Shown: piece by piece, positions 10,707 through 21,329 of the stretch
Position numbering within the stretch: the stretch's first letter is position 1
How the letters are laid out: every line of letters starts with the position of its first letter
Source: Westerdykella aurantiaca
Lineage: Eukaryota; Ascomycota; Dothideomycetes; Pleosporales; Sporormiaceae
Direction: 5' to 3'
Length of the DNA stretch: 64,000 nt
NCBI GenBank assembly: GCA_030412805.1
Contig: JASJFJ010000003.1
Location: 2,790,001-2,854,000, forward strand
Position numbers and translations under genes: made by a program
The notes under the pieces: generated by a model
Database searches by the model: none
Seen by the model: only the letters and a program-made list of their open reading frames with translations
Told to the model about the DNA's origin: nothing

Positions 10707-12024
10707 CTACAACTTCTCAAAAGTCGGCTTCCTCTTCTGCAACCCGCTCAACATGGCATCCTTGACATCCTTCGTCTGCACCATGGCCGCATTCCAAATC
10801 GCCGTGTAATTCAGCCCATCCTGCACCGGCCGACCCCGGGAGTAATTCAGAATCTCCTTGGTCCCCAGCGTCGCCACGGGGCTCTTGCTCGCGATCAACG
10901 CGGCCTTCTCGAGCCCCGCGGCCACGGCGGCGGCCTTGTCGGCGTACACTGCGCTGACGAAGCCGACGCGCAGTGCCTCCTCGGAGCCGAAGATGCGGGC
11001 AGTGAGGCACACGTCCTTGACCCAGGAGGCGTTGCCCACGGCGTGGGGCAGGCGGGACAGCGTGCCAATGTCGGCGGCGAGGCCGATGTCGACCTCCTTG
11101 ACGGCGAACTGCGTGTTTGCCGTCGACAGGCGGATGTCGCAGGCGAGCGACAGGTCGATGGCGAGGCCGAAGGAGATGCTGTGGAGGATGGCGATGATGG
11201 GCTTCTCGCACTTCTCCAGGTCGGTGATGCAGCTCTGGAACTCGACGATGTGGCGGCGGAGGTTGTTGGCGGTGCGGGCCGGGTCCGCCGAGTCCTGCGA
11301 GAGGGTGCCTTGGGAGGCGGCCTGGGGTGGTGTTAGATTTTTGGGGGGCCGGGGGGGGAGGCTGTTTGGTGTTCGGGGAATTGGAAGATGGGGGTTTACC
11401 TTGACGTCCAGACCGGCAGTGAACGCGCGGTCGCCAGCACCAGTGAGGACGATAGCACGGACGTGCGGGTCGTGGGAGAGTTTGCGGAAGATGATGGAAA
11501 GGTTCAGCCACATTCTGTGTATCTTGTTAGATTCTCCCTTTCTGATTTCCCCAAGGACACCCAGGGCGTAAGCTAGAAACGAAATGCCCCGAGTAGGTGC
11601 GAAAAGAGAAAAGGAACGGGAGGCCCGAGGATGGAGAAATGATTGTAAAACATGACAGACATAGCGAGACAAGGAGAGAGCGTCTTGTAGGGAAGCAAAG
11701 GGGCAGGATGATAGCCACCCATTCCCTTAAGACGCCCACTTCCCCTTACTCACTCGCCATATGCCACCATCAGTCTCACACTTTTCCCCTTCTCCTTCAG
11801 CAGAGCTCCTCTGCTCCCTTCTCCCTTTCCCCCATCATCCATCGAATCCCCACCTCTGAAAGACGGAGGAACATCGAAGTCAAAAAGCTCGAAAGGACCT
11901 ACTGCTCGAAAAACGCATTCATCTTCTCCGGCCGATTGATCTCCACATGCGCCACATAGGGGGCCGGGAAAGTGACATTGAAATAGTCGATCTTGTAATC
12001 CTGAGGAGAAGGGTGGTTCGCCAT
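10707..12024 (-). CDS. delta(3,5)-delta(2,4)-dienoyl-CoA isomerase (ECH1 family)
   Basis: Exons 11903-12024, 11400-11514 and 10707-11321 give 283 residues of the crotonase fold. The enzyme moves double bonds in 3,5-dienoyl-CoA so that odd-position unsaturated fatty acids can be beta-oxidised. The match to animal ECH1 is close: INRPEKMNAFFEQMW, GAGDRAFTAGLDV (oxyanion loop), an acidic residue in SFGLAIDLSLACDIR, and VKEVDIGLAADIGTLSRLP with the Glu and Asp that catalyse proton transfer. The C-terminal motif SKSPVA...YSRGRPVQDGLNY also fits. The protein ends in EKL, which is not a canonical peroxisomal signal (animal ECH1 ends SKL), so location is uncertain. Intron 1 is unusually long (11515-11902, 388 bp). 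Confidence 0.9.
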
Positions 12025-12911
12025 TGTGTTCTAATCTGAGAACTCTTTTCTTTTCCCTATTTTCTGCGTTTTCGGGGAGTGTAGGTATGTACTAGGTAGT
12101 TCTTGTTCTAGGAGGATGGATAACTCTTTCTTGTGATGACCATGGATAAATATGGTGGAAGGGGACAGATGAGTGACTACTCCGGCAGACAGGACTCACG
12201 AACGACAGGTAAAAGAAGAATAGTAGGGCAAGAATATTCGTTGCTACAATAATGCAGCGTTTTGACATCTGACTGCGACGCGCGAATCGTCCCACTCCGA
12301 AGCCGCGGGAGGAAGCTGAGCGAGCTCTGGGCCTCGGTAACGCGGGTCGCGGTTAGCGTATTGCCTGGATGGGTGCTAGCGTAGCCGTGGGGAAACGCCC
12401 ACGGGGGCATGGCAAAGCTGCATATGAAGGACCTGGATGGTACGCCTAGAGGGGAGATACCGATGGATGCCGATGACAGCTATGTAGCCTCGCCCATCGG
12501 ACTTTAGGTGGGTACAGACACTTCGAAGCATTTTGATGGAGAAGGAGGACACGAACGGGAGGGATATTCGGGGAATTAACTCCACGACTCTCCGATGATT
12601 AATGCCACTATCGACACTTAGAGCGATGTCTACTCTATGGACGAGAAGAGAGAAAAATGGCAATGACGGCGATGCATAACATGGCCGGAAGCTGCAGAAG
12701 GACATAGACGTAATACGGAAAGCCGGGGGTGTCGCAAATCGCTAGAACGCTGAGCTTTTTGGGTCGTCATCCAATGCCAGAACACCTCATAAAACATGTC
12801 CCTCCTGTCGTTTCTGTTGTCGCCTAAGAGAGAAGTCCACCAGAGCCGCTCGCTGTGGTGTGAATGAATCCGATGTGGGAGGGTAAGTAGTGATGGAAGA
12901 TGCCGATCAGG
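12025..12911. other. intergenic
   Basis: 5' region of the dienoyl-CoA isomerase gene and 3' region of the fusion gene, both on the minus strand. No gene or element is recognised. Confidence 0.55.
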
Positions 12912-15900
12912 TTACTCGTCTTCGTCTTCATCTTCATCATCTTCTTCCTCCTCCTTCGCATGCTTCCTCCCCTTCCCCTTTCCCTGATCCTCGGTCTTCC
13001 CATCTGTCCCCTTCTCCTGCCCAGCTTCCTCACTCTTTCCCCTCTTCGACCCAGGCAGCTCCGCTCTAACCCCCTTCACACTCTCCCGCCCCTCCCAAAT
13101 GCCCCTATAATACCCCTCCAACAACCTCCACCTATCCCCATCCCACCCCTCCCATCGACGTATAAGCTCACCCAACAAGGGCCAAATGCCACAATCGCCC
13201 ACACTAAACCTCTGCCCGGTAATAAACATCCCCTCCCCGTCCTTCTTCCCCCACGTCGGCCTCAACGCCGCCAACGCCTCCTCAAACACATCCAGCAAAT
13301 CCACCACCTCCCTCTCAAACGTCGGTATCCCCCTCCGCATATTGCCCCACGCACCCACCAGCTTGCCCACCTTGCCCAAGATCTCGTAACTCCTCGCCAC
13401 TCCCCGTTTGCCCGACTCGCCGCGATCGAGCGCGTGGTAGCGATCGAGGTACAAGAGAATGGGGATGGCACCGTGGATCTCGGTGTGGTGGGTATCCGTG
13501 TCGCGGTACGTGGGTTCGCGGTTCGCTTCGTACTCCCCAACGTCCGCAGTATCCACGGAAGGCGTGGGGGCCGGGAGCAGGACGTGCCTGATCCCTTTCT
13601 CCGCGAGGAAAATTCGAATCATATCCGTCTCGACCGGATTGCCGCCCGCGAAAAACAGGGGCTCCTTCTCCTCAGGCGCATCCCGGAAGTGCAGGACATC
13701 GAAGCCCCTCCCGTACTCCTTGTCCCAGCTAAACTCCTCGGCCGTGCCGTGGTTCTCCTTGGAGAACGCGCGCACGATCTTCTCGTTGGCGGATTCGTCG
13801 TTGTTAACGACGTCCCTGGCGTTCCTCTTCTCCTTCGAGGTCGCCCCTTGGCCCCAGATCGAGCTGCCCTCGGCGTCGATGAATGTGCCGATGTGTCTGA
13901 AGGTCAGAGAGATGCGCATGCCGCCGTATGCGGTCTCGGCGTCGCTGCGCTCGGACGCGATGCGTTTGTCTGCGGGGATGCCGTGGAGCCAGTTGGAGTT
14001 GGATACGGGGCCAAGGATGAAGAGGGAGTTGTGAGGGAGGGCGACGCGCTGGGTCGTTCGTGAAGACTCGTGGTCTGCAGGGTTGGGGCTTGCATCTCCC
14101 GCTTTGGAAAGAGAGGAAGCTTTCTTGGTCCTCAACCGCATCGTCCGCTGTGCCCCGAAGCTCACATTGACAATCTTCGAGCCCCTGACGATATCCAGCG
14201 CCTTGTCCGAATGCTCCGAAATGTAATCGTTGCCGGACCGATACAACTGGATCAAGACATGATTCAACGGATGCCCAACCGCGTCCTCGGCTCTCCTCCT
14301 CACGACCTCCACCATCGGAGAGAAATGCATTAGAGGCAGGACCTGATCCGTCGGATGCCGATACACGGGCATGGAGCCGTCACCGCCGAACTCCCCCTGG
14401 CAGCATACTAAGCGGGGGACTTCGCCTGTCTGGTGAAGCATCCTTTGCCAACGGATCTCGTTGTAGAGGGCGGGGAAGATGCGGTCGATGAGGGGTTTGG
14501 AGCGGTCCGTGTGGTGCCGGAGGGTGGGAGGGAGGAAGTCGTGGACGATGTGGGAGTCACCCGACGCTATATTGTCGCCAGGGCCCAGGACGGGGAATGT
14601 GGCTAGGGATTGGGGTTTCTTGGATTTCGATGACGCTACGGGTTTGGATTGTTGGGATGGGGCTGGCTTTGGGGTGGGAGGTGCGGTTGACGGGTTGGGG
14701 GCGGTCGGGCCTAGTGTTGTCGAAATCTTGTTGGGGGTGGAGGTCGTCTTGTTGGGAGACAATGGAGACTTGGGTGTTTCCGCTTTCTTGGAGAATGTTA
14801 CGGCAGGTTCGGGAGCCATCCTGGTAGGGGACATCTTAGGTGCCTCGTTCAATTTAGCAGGGGATAGCGGAGTCTTGGGACGGTCGTCTTTCTTGGATTC
14901 GCTCCTAGAGTTGCGCGAGAGGGCCAGGCGCATCCGCGAAGGCTGCTTTTTCATCTCTTTCTTCTCCGTCGAGGCCGACAACGACGGCTGGGAAACCGAA
15001 GACTTGAGCGCCTGGTCTTGCTTCAAAGAGCTGCGATTAAGGTTATCACTGCTTTCCGCTTTTACGACGGCAGCAGGTCGTGCTTTGGTAGCAGATGCGG
15101 CGGTCGGGGTAGGCAATTTCGGGGACTGGGTGGGCGTCTTCTCGACGTCTTTGCTGGCTCCAGCATCCTTCTTCTCTGTGGTCGACGACTTCTTCTCACC
15201 CTTGCCACTACTCTCCTCTCCTGCCTTCTTCTCGCCCTCCTTCTCGTTTTTCTCGTGCGGCCGTCTCCTCATGCGTATCCTACTCTTGACCATTTTATTC
15301 CTTGGCGCAGCTGCATCCTCTTCCCGTTTCGGAACCTGTGCACCCTGCACCAGCGTCTCGGTGAACTGCTCGTCACTCAGCCGTGTGTCTGTTGTCAGAC
15401 GGGACTCGGCATAGGACGCGTCGGACAGGTTTCGCGGGCGCCCGCTGACGGTCGCGGATCGGCTCTGGGAGCACGACTTGAAGGAGTCGGCTGAGGAGGA
15501 TGTGGGTCCGTCTTCTGTGAGCCGGAGTGCTGCGACGCGGGTTTCGAGGGCGTCTTGATTATCCTTGGAGCTGGATTCGGATTGGGGTTTGTTTCCCTGG
15601 GCCGGTTCTCTGTCGAGGATGTCGCGGCTGGTGACGAGATTGGCATCCACGTAGTCGACCATTTTCCTGAGAGCTTCATCGTGGCGATTTTGCTTGCGGT
15701 AGGCCAGGCAATCGGAGATGACGTTGATTCTGATTCCATGCCGCGCAGCGTCGATGACGGTGGCCAGAACGGAGACATTCGTGATGCAGCCGCAGATGTA
15801 GACCTCGGTGACCAGCTTGGCTCGCAGGATAAGCAAGAGAGACGTGCCCAGAAAGGCGGAGTAGTTCGTCGTCCGCAGCACGACGTCGGTCTTCGCTATG

Positions 15901-16448
15901 CTGCCCTTGACAGTATCGATGAGCTCTGCGCCAGGGGAGTTGGGCAGACAAGCCGGAGCCCGCTTGGATGACCGCAACAAGAATAGCTCTTCATCTTCTT
16001 CTGCGGTCTGCAACACTTCGGCGGGCGCCGCTCGCCGCCTTGCAGACACCTTCTTTAGCAGATCCAAGGCCCGCTGTTTGCGGCGCGACGATCTCGACTG
16101 GGCGGGTGCGGCGGGCTCGGGCTCCTTGGACAGATCGTCGTCGTCGTCGGTGCTGCTCTCGACGGCGTCGACGAGACCGCCTACGACGACGGCATCGCCC
16201 TCCCCCGTGTTGGGGTCATTGGCGAGGCGGTCGGCTTCGTAGAGGGTCTGGACCCAGATGACATTAGTAGAGAGTTGGCGGAATTTGGGCACGACGGCGT
16301 GGATGCGGTCGAGGAAGCCGCTGCGGGTGTCAACGGGGAGGCGGCCATCGGGATCAATGAAGTCGTTCTGGAGGCCGATGACGAGGAGGGCCTGGTGGGT
16401 TTGGAACTGCGGCTGGTTTTGGGAGATGAGGTCGAGGAGGGAGAGCAT
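12912..16448 (-). CDS. isochorismatase-like + AlkB-like dioxygenase + GST-like fusion protein
   Basis: One uninterrupted frame of 1178 residues from ATG 16448; in-frame sequence upstream looks like 5' UTR. Residues 1-285 are an isochorismatase-like hydrolase: LLVIGLQNDF with Asp29 and GCITNVS with Cys221. The usual catalytic Lys appears as Arg192 in VLRTTNYSAF, so activity is doubtful. An insertion at about 100-170 and a linker at about 290-630 are low-complexity (Lys, Ser, Pro, Thr). Residues 640-855 are an AlkB-type Fe(II)/2-oxoglutarate dioxygenase: His746-x-Asp748 (SEHSDKA), His822 (NWLHGIP) and Arg845...Arg851 (RISLTFR), the complete metal and co-substrate set. Residues about 915-1130 resemble a glutathione-S-transferase C-domain. 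The tail is lysine-rich then acidic. AlkB proteins demethylate alkylated nucleic acid or protein; the substrate here is unknown. Confidence 0.85.
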   Translation of the reverse strand: MLSLLDLISQNQPQFQTHQALLVIGLQNDFIDPDGRLPVDTRSGFLDRIHAVVPKFRQLSTNVIWVQTLYEADRLANDPNTGEGDAVVVGGLVDAVESSTDDDDDLSKEPEPAAPAQSRSSRRKQRALDLLKKVSARRRAAPAEVLQTAEEDEELFLLRSSKRAPACLPNSPGAELIDTVKGSIAKTDVVLRTTNYSAFLGTSLLLILRAKLVTEVYICGCITNVSVLATVIDAARHGIRINVISDCLAYRKQNRHDEALRKMVDYVDANLVTSRDILDREPAQGNKPQSESSSKDNQDALETRVAALRLTEDGPTSSSADSFKSCSQSRSATVSGRPRNLSDASYAESRLTTDTRLSDEQFTETLVQGAQVPKREEDAAAPRNKMVKSRIRMRRRPHEKNEKEGEKKAGEESSGKGEKKSSTTEKKDAGASKDVEKTPTQSPKLPTPTAASATKARPAAVVKAESSDNLNRSSLKQDQALKSSVSQPSLSASTEKKEMKKQPSRMRLALSRNSRSESKKDDRPKTPLSPAKLNEAPKMSPTRMAPEPAVTFSKKAETPKSPLSPNKTTSTPNKISTTLGPTAPNPSTAPPTPKPAPSQQSKPVASSKSKKPQSLATFPVLGPGDNIASGDSHIVHDFLPPTLRHHTDRSKPLIDRIFPALYNEIRWQRMLHQTGEVPRLVCCQGEFGGDGSMPVYRHPTDQVLPLMHFSPMVEVVRRRAEDAVGHPLNHVLIQLYRSGNDYISEHSDKALDIVRGSKIVNVSFGAQRTMRLRTKKASSLSKAGDASPNPADHESSRTTQRVALPHNSLFILGPVSNSNWLHGIPADKRIASERSDAETAYGGMRISLTFRHIGTFIDAEGSSIWGQGATSKEKRNARDVVNNDESANEKIVRAFSKENHGTAEEFSWDKEYGRGFDVLHFRDAPEEKEPLFFAGGNPVETDMIRIFLAEKGIRHVLLPAPTPSVDTADVGEYEANREPTYRDTDTHHTEIHGAIPILLYLDRYHALDRGESGKRGVARSYEILGKVGKLVGAWGNMRRGIPTFEREVVDLLDVFEEALAALRPTWGKKDGEGMFITGQRFSVGDCGIWPLLGELIRRWEGWDGDRWRLLEGYYRGIWEGRESVKGVRAELPGSKRGKSEEAGQEKGTDGKTEDQGKGKGRKHAKEEEEDDEDEDEDE

Positions 16449-17852
16449 TTTGATCTTGGGGACATGGAAATTCAGAGATACTGGTGGGGGGAAGATGGGA
16501 GGGTTAGACAATTTGGGAATTATATGGAATAATGCTGTAAAAAATTGGGAGAGGATGTCGAAGGCCTCAGGGGGCGAAAGAAGGAGGGGTATATGAAAGA
16601 AATCATGCGCTTTCGAGTAAGACTGAAGCCGTGTGTTGGTGAGGATACACAGTAGGGTGGGGGGATTTTCCCGTGGGAAGGAGATGGTGAATAGGTACTG
16701 TGTAGTGCGGCACACAGGGGGGTAGCTCCAAAAAAGACCAAACGCAGCTATGCCCGACCAAGACGGAAGAAGAAGGGCGTGTAACTATGCATGGCAAAGC
16801 CAACGGGGAGACTAGGGGGAAGCCATGGAAGCTGCAGTTGTCGATGGACGGGTAGCGGATGTAGAGTAGCAGTTGGGGGGGAGGGGAACTAGGAGGTGAG
16901 GAAAGGAAAAGATGGAACAGCGCCGAGGATGGACATGACATGGGATGGGATGATGCCAGGCCAGGCAAACGCTCAAACGCGCGACCGGACACAGCAGCCA
17001 ACCACTGAGAATACATAACAGGCTCACCAGGTACACAGTAGGTATCTTCACCGTTCGAACTTCGCACCCACCCGCCTCAAGGCCCTGCAAACGGGGGGCG
17101 CGGGCGGGCGGGCGGCGGGAGAGGCTTTTCCTTTTCGCAGGCTTCATTGAGAGATGCGAACGCGCGGCACTGTTCGCGGGGAGATCCGCACATTGCATTC
17201 CAACGTTGTCCAACCTTAACAGTATTGACTATTGTTATTATTACCGTGTACTGTGTGTACTGTAACAAGCCCAGAAACTCCCCAGGGCTCACGACCTCCA
17301 CTTGGCTGTGAGCGCTAATAAAATAAAATCCACATGGTGATGTAGGCTGGTGGTATACACAGTATACAGGAGGCGAAGAGCAGCACAGCACATGGCTCTC
17401 GCGCGGCGCTCCTCATGCATGTTCTGCGTTACAACCTCGAGTCGTCGCGCACTCGTAATATAAATTCCTCAGGCCACGTCCTCTCCTCCGCACTCTCGGG
17501 TCCTCTCTGCCGTCCTCATACGCCGCCTTGCTTCCCAACTCCATGCACCCAACTTGACACGCATCGCACTCTCGTCACCTGCGCCCGGCCCTCGCCGTAT
17601 TTGCCGCCTTCTGCGCGACTCCCCCTCGAATCCACATGTCTCTACGGTCGTCCCCTTTGCGCCGCCCAATAATGTCCCCTCGGTCATCCACACCGCCAGG
17701 TGCCATAGGCCCAGCGCTTCCAAGAATCCAACTCGTATCCAACTGTCGCCTTCGCCGAACCCAACAACATGGCTCGCACTGTATCTGTATAAGTAGAGTG
17801 GTTGAAAAAAAGCCCCAGGTACCCTCTATGTGGCCATCCACCACATCCAACT
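16449..17852. other. 1.4-kb intergenic region
   Basis: Upstream region of the fusion gene and downstream flank of the SRAP gene. It holds G/C-rich patches (for example 17093-17118) and TGTACTGTGTGTACTGTA near 17247, but no gene I can support. Confidence 0.55.
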
Positions 17853-19535
17853 TCACTTGCCGAAGAACGACGTGATCTTCCGGTTGCCGTCGCCCTTGGC
17901 GGGACTGCGCTTTGCTGCACCCACATTACTCGTGGCGCTGTGCGTCTTCGATCCCTTTGCCGCCGCCTTCTCGGGGCTCTTTACATCTACCTTCGCAGGC
18001 GACGGCGGAGCTCGCCCGGTTGGACTGTCGATCCTCCGCTTCCGTGGTCGTGCACCCTCTGCTGTGTCACCTTCATCCTCGACTTCTCTGTGCTCCCGCT
18101 TGACGCCCTGCGAGCCCTCAGACGGCCCTCTTCCTTCGATAGGTAACGGCGCATTATCTTCGGTACCTTCCGCCTGGAACGCCGTCTCACGCCCCTCTGC
18201 CGCATCGTGCTCGACCTTGATTCCTGCAGGCGACAAGGTCGGCTTCTCCACGTCGCCCTCCTTCTTTTCTGGCCCCTGGTCCAAAGGGACCTTGCTCTTC
18301 TTTCGTTGGTTCCCAAAGAAGTTGGCAATGTTACTCTTATTCTCGGCGCTGTTGACGGGAATGATGAAAGACGGTGAATTGTTGCCCACTTTCCCCACCT
18401 CTTTGCTCACCGCATAGCACTCCAGCTCCCCTTCAAACGGTTTCAGCAGTGACTGGAGCTCCTTGCTCCATTCCGTCCGCTCCGGATCCAACCACGTCCT
18501 AATGGCCTCCGATCCGTTGTCCAGTATCACAGGCATACGGTCGTGCAGGAAGGTGAGCTGCTTATTCGAGTCCGTTGTAATGATGCTATACGTATAGACC
18601 TTCTCATTGGAATCTGCCTGGTCGTCAGTCTTGCCCTGTGCCGCAGGATTCTAAGGGAGGGAACACGTGGGGCCCGGCCGAAGCCTGGAAATCACCCTTC
18701 TACAACATGCGCTCCATGTGCAATGGCCGGAGATTGACAGAGCACAGCCGTAGTGTACGGGTACGGGCCGGCATCTGACAATGTGCGGCAATGCGGTGCC
18801 ATAGTCCTTCAAAGTTCACGGCGAGACGGACGAGAGTACTCACCTTCATACTGGACACAATCCCACAACCCGGCCATGCACATCAGCTGCCCGTCCTTCC
18901 TGCGCACGTAATGCGGAATCTTCTCTTTGCTGCCGGGCTTCTTGAGCCACTCATAGAAGCCCTGTGCAACCACAATGCACCGCTTCTTTTTCTTCATGCT
19001 GGTCCACATGCCCCGGTCTTCGATCAGAGAGTCGTCCCGGCAATTGATAGTCTTCATCATCGACCCGTAGTCTGGGTTGCGCTTCGTCCAGAATGGAATG
19101 AGACCTGAAGCACCCCAAAGTCAACATATCGACCCTGCGCACTGTTCCGTGAACCACCAGATGGCTTACCCCATCGCATAGCCTGCAGCTTGTACTTTGT
19201 GTCTTTGTGGTCCTTCGATGAGACGTCGGAGGTCGCAACGTCCTTGCCCATCTGGGTGCTCAGCCCCTCTTGTTGACGCTCACTGGATTCCCTCCCGCTG
19301 CTTTCCTTCCTCTCCCCATATCCAGGTCCCTCGGCTCGGTATACGAGCCCATGGTATCCTGGGGCGAAATTGTAGGTCTCTCGGACACTATCCTCGTCCT
19401 CCGGAGCCTCGTCGACGTGCATGTGTGATTGTTCAAGCTGGCGTCGCACCTCGGATGGCCGCTACACGTGGTTAGCATTGGAATTTCTCAAGTATCATGT
19501 TGGCTTACCAAAGCCAACGCGTATCGGCCGCACAT
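17853..19535 (-). CDS. SRAP-domain protein (HMCES/YedK family), abasic-site shield
   Basis: Exons 19509-19535, 19170-19461, 18844-19104 and 17853-18613 give 446 residues. It starts MCGRYALAL, so that Cys2 becomes N-terminal after Met removal, as HMCES needs to form a covalent link with abasic sites in single-stranded DNA. Also present are YNFAPGY (active-site Asn), MRWGLIPFW, INCRDD, GFYEWLKK (catalytic Glu) and LHDRMPVIL (catalytic His). The C-terminal 180 residues are disordered and basic. They contain two PCNA-interacting-like motifs, SNIANFFGNQRKK and, at the very end, RKITSFFGK; animal HMCES also carries a C-terminal PIP box. Intron 3 is long (230 bp). The gene is divergent from the Mgr3-like gene over 265 bp. 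Confidence 0.92.
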
Positions 19536-19800
19536 TTTGCAAGTCGTCTCAACGCATGGTGTGGAGGAATGGGTCTGGTCGCTGCAGGAGCTCGCGGCTG
19601 TGTTGAGGGTGACCAAGCTCCTGCCGCGGGGCCAATCAAATCAACGTCATCTTCAGCCCTACGCCTCTGCAGTTCGCGTCCATGGATAATTCTCCGCTCC
19701 GACCGTGATGAACTTTCAACGACCGTACGTCATTTCCTACAGCAAGAAGTGTTGCCCCTGTTTGTGACGACAGGTGTGCTCTTAATTGATTCACATCGCC

Positions 19801-21286
19801 ATGTTCTCCAGAGCCATCCCACGCGCTGTACCTAGAGCAGGGCATTTTGCGCCATGCGAAGCTCGTCCGCAGACTTTCTCGAAACTGCCTCGACGGGCAT
19901 GGGCACCCCTCCAGCAGCATTCCGGACGACGACAGAAGTCTTCATTTATCGCAGGAGTGAAAGAGAATTACAATAGAAACCCCATACTGTTCCCATTTGC
20001 CATGGGCTGGTACGCTGGTCTAATGAGCCACAAATCCAACACAGCTGACATCTACCCAGCATTCTCCTCCTCACAGGCTTCGCGGTGACCTATCTGCCTT
20101 GGTACTACCAAAACGTCATCGTCGCGCCCTACCACAACTTCCCCGAACCCGTCGCCAAAAAGCTCCGCCGAGCAATCTACTACAGCAAGGGCAAGAACAT
20201 CGACCTCCGCGAAGCGAACAAGTACTTCCGACAGGCACTGCAGATCGCCAACGAGATGGGCATCGATCCCTTCAGCCCGGAAATCCTCGGTGTCAAGTAC
20301 GCCATCAGCCAGTTGTTTGAGCAGGCGGGACATTATCCCTTGGCGTGCGATGTGCTGGAGATCATGAGGGTGGATTGTCAGAGATGGATGGACGAGTATA
20401 GCGATAGGCATTGGACAGATGGTGATCGCTCAAGGGTACTGAAGGTCATTGTGCAGCTTAATGTTAAGCTGGGGGAGCTCTACACTTCCAAGTACATGAA
20501 CCAGCCCGAAGATGCGGAGAAGAGACTAGTCGATGCGGTGGAAATCGCATTAAAGGAGCGCGCCAGGCGCGAGAAGGACGGCGTAATGGAAGGCGAAGGC
20601 GAGTTCTTGACCGATGAGGAGCTGGGGGGCGCATTAGAGTGTACGTCCTTCCATTCCGATCCATTCCTCTCACCGTCTATTCTTGTATTACCTCATACTA
20701 AGCATGTCGCTGACCATTACACCCAGCCCTGGGGCAGCACTACGAGCAAAATGATAAGCACTACCTAGCCACACCGCTCTTCCTCCAAGCACTATCCTTC
20801 TGTCCCCCAAAATCCTGTCATAGCGTTGTATTGAGTATGTCCCACTCCCTCTCCCCTTCCACGACTTCCCGCTGACCCTGTCCAGTGAACAACATATCCA
20901 CCTGCCTTGCGCAACAAACACCCCCACCACCATCCACCGGCCCCGTGACCAAATCCTCCTTCCCCACCACAAAGCCCCCCTCTCGTGCCGAGCTCGTCAA
21001 CCAGGCAAGACAGTGGGCAGAGAAAGCGATAGCGCATGCAGCTACGATTGCGCCGCCGGAGCGGACGGAGGAGTGCGATGTGGGATGCGCGGTCGCGACG
21101 CATAATCTGGGCGAATTCTTCGAAATGGAGGGGAAGTGGAAGGAGGCGAGGCTGAAGTACGAGGAGGCAGATAGTGTGGCCAAGGTCGTGGGATTTGATG
21201 AGGGGAGGGACCAGGCAAAGGGGGCTATCAAGAGGTTGGAAGGGAAGGAGAGAAACGATGCGGCGGTACTAGCGGGGAAGAAGTAA
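19801..21286 (+). CDS. mitochondrial TPR protein, Mgr3-like
   Basis: Exons 19801-20009, 20060-20640, 20727-20834 and 20886-21286 give 432 residues. The N-terminus is Arg-rich with few acids (MFSRAIPRAVPRAG...), as for a mitochondrial presequence. A hydrophobic segment follows (CILLLTGFAVTYLPWYYQ, about residues 70-88), then TPR-like helices: NKYFRQALQIANEMG, LGELYTSKYMNQPEDA, LGQHYEQNDKHYLATPLFLQAL and LGEFFEMEGKWKEARLKYEEA. Yeast Mgr3 is an inner-membrane TPR protein that brings substrates to the i-AAA protease Yme1. Order and spacing of domains agree, but TPR families are broad, so the specific role is inference. Confidence 0.78.
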
Positions 21287-21329
21287 AGAGATCTGGGCAT
21301 GCGGATGGTTTTTACCAAGAGTGTCGAGA

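Noticed and set aside
10707..10720. EKL end of the isomerase as a peroxisomal targeting signal
   Set aside because: The third-last residue should be small (Ser, Ala or Cys); Glu does not fit the consensus, so I did not assign peroxisomal import from it.
12900..14063. 387-codon plus-strand open frame
   Set aside because: Antisense to the C-terminal part of the fusion gene, and it begins in the complement of the acidic tail.
14479..15414. 311-codon plus-strand open frame
   Set aside because: Antisense to the low-complexity linker of the fusion gene; its composition is the mirror of that linker and it has no domain.
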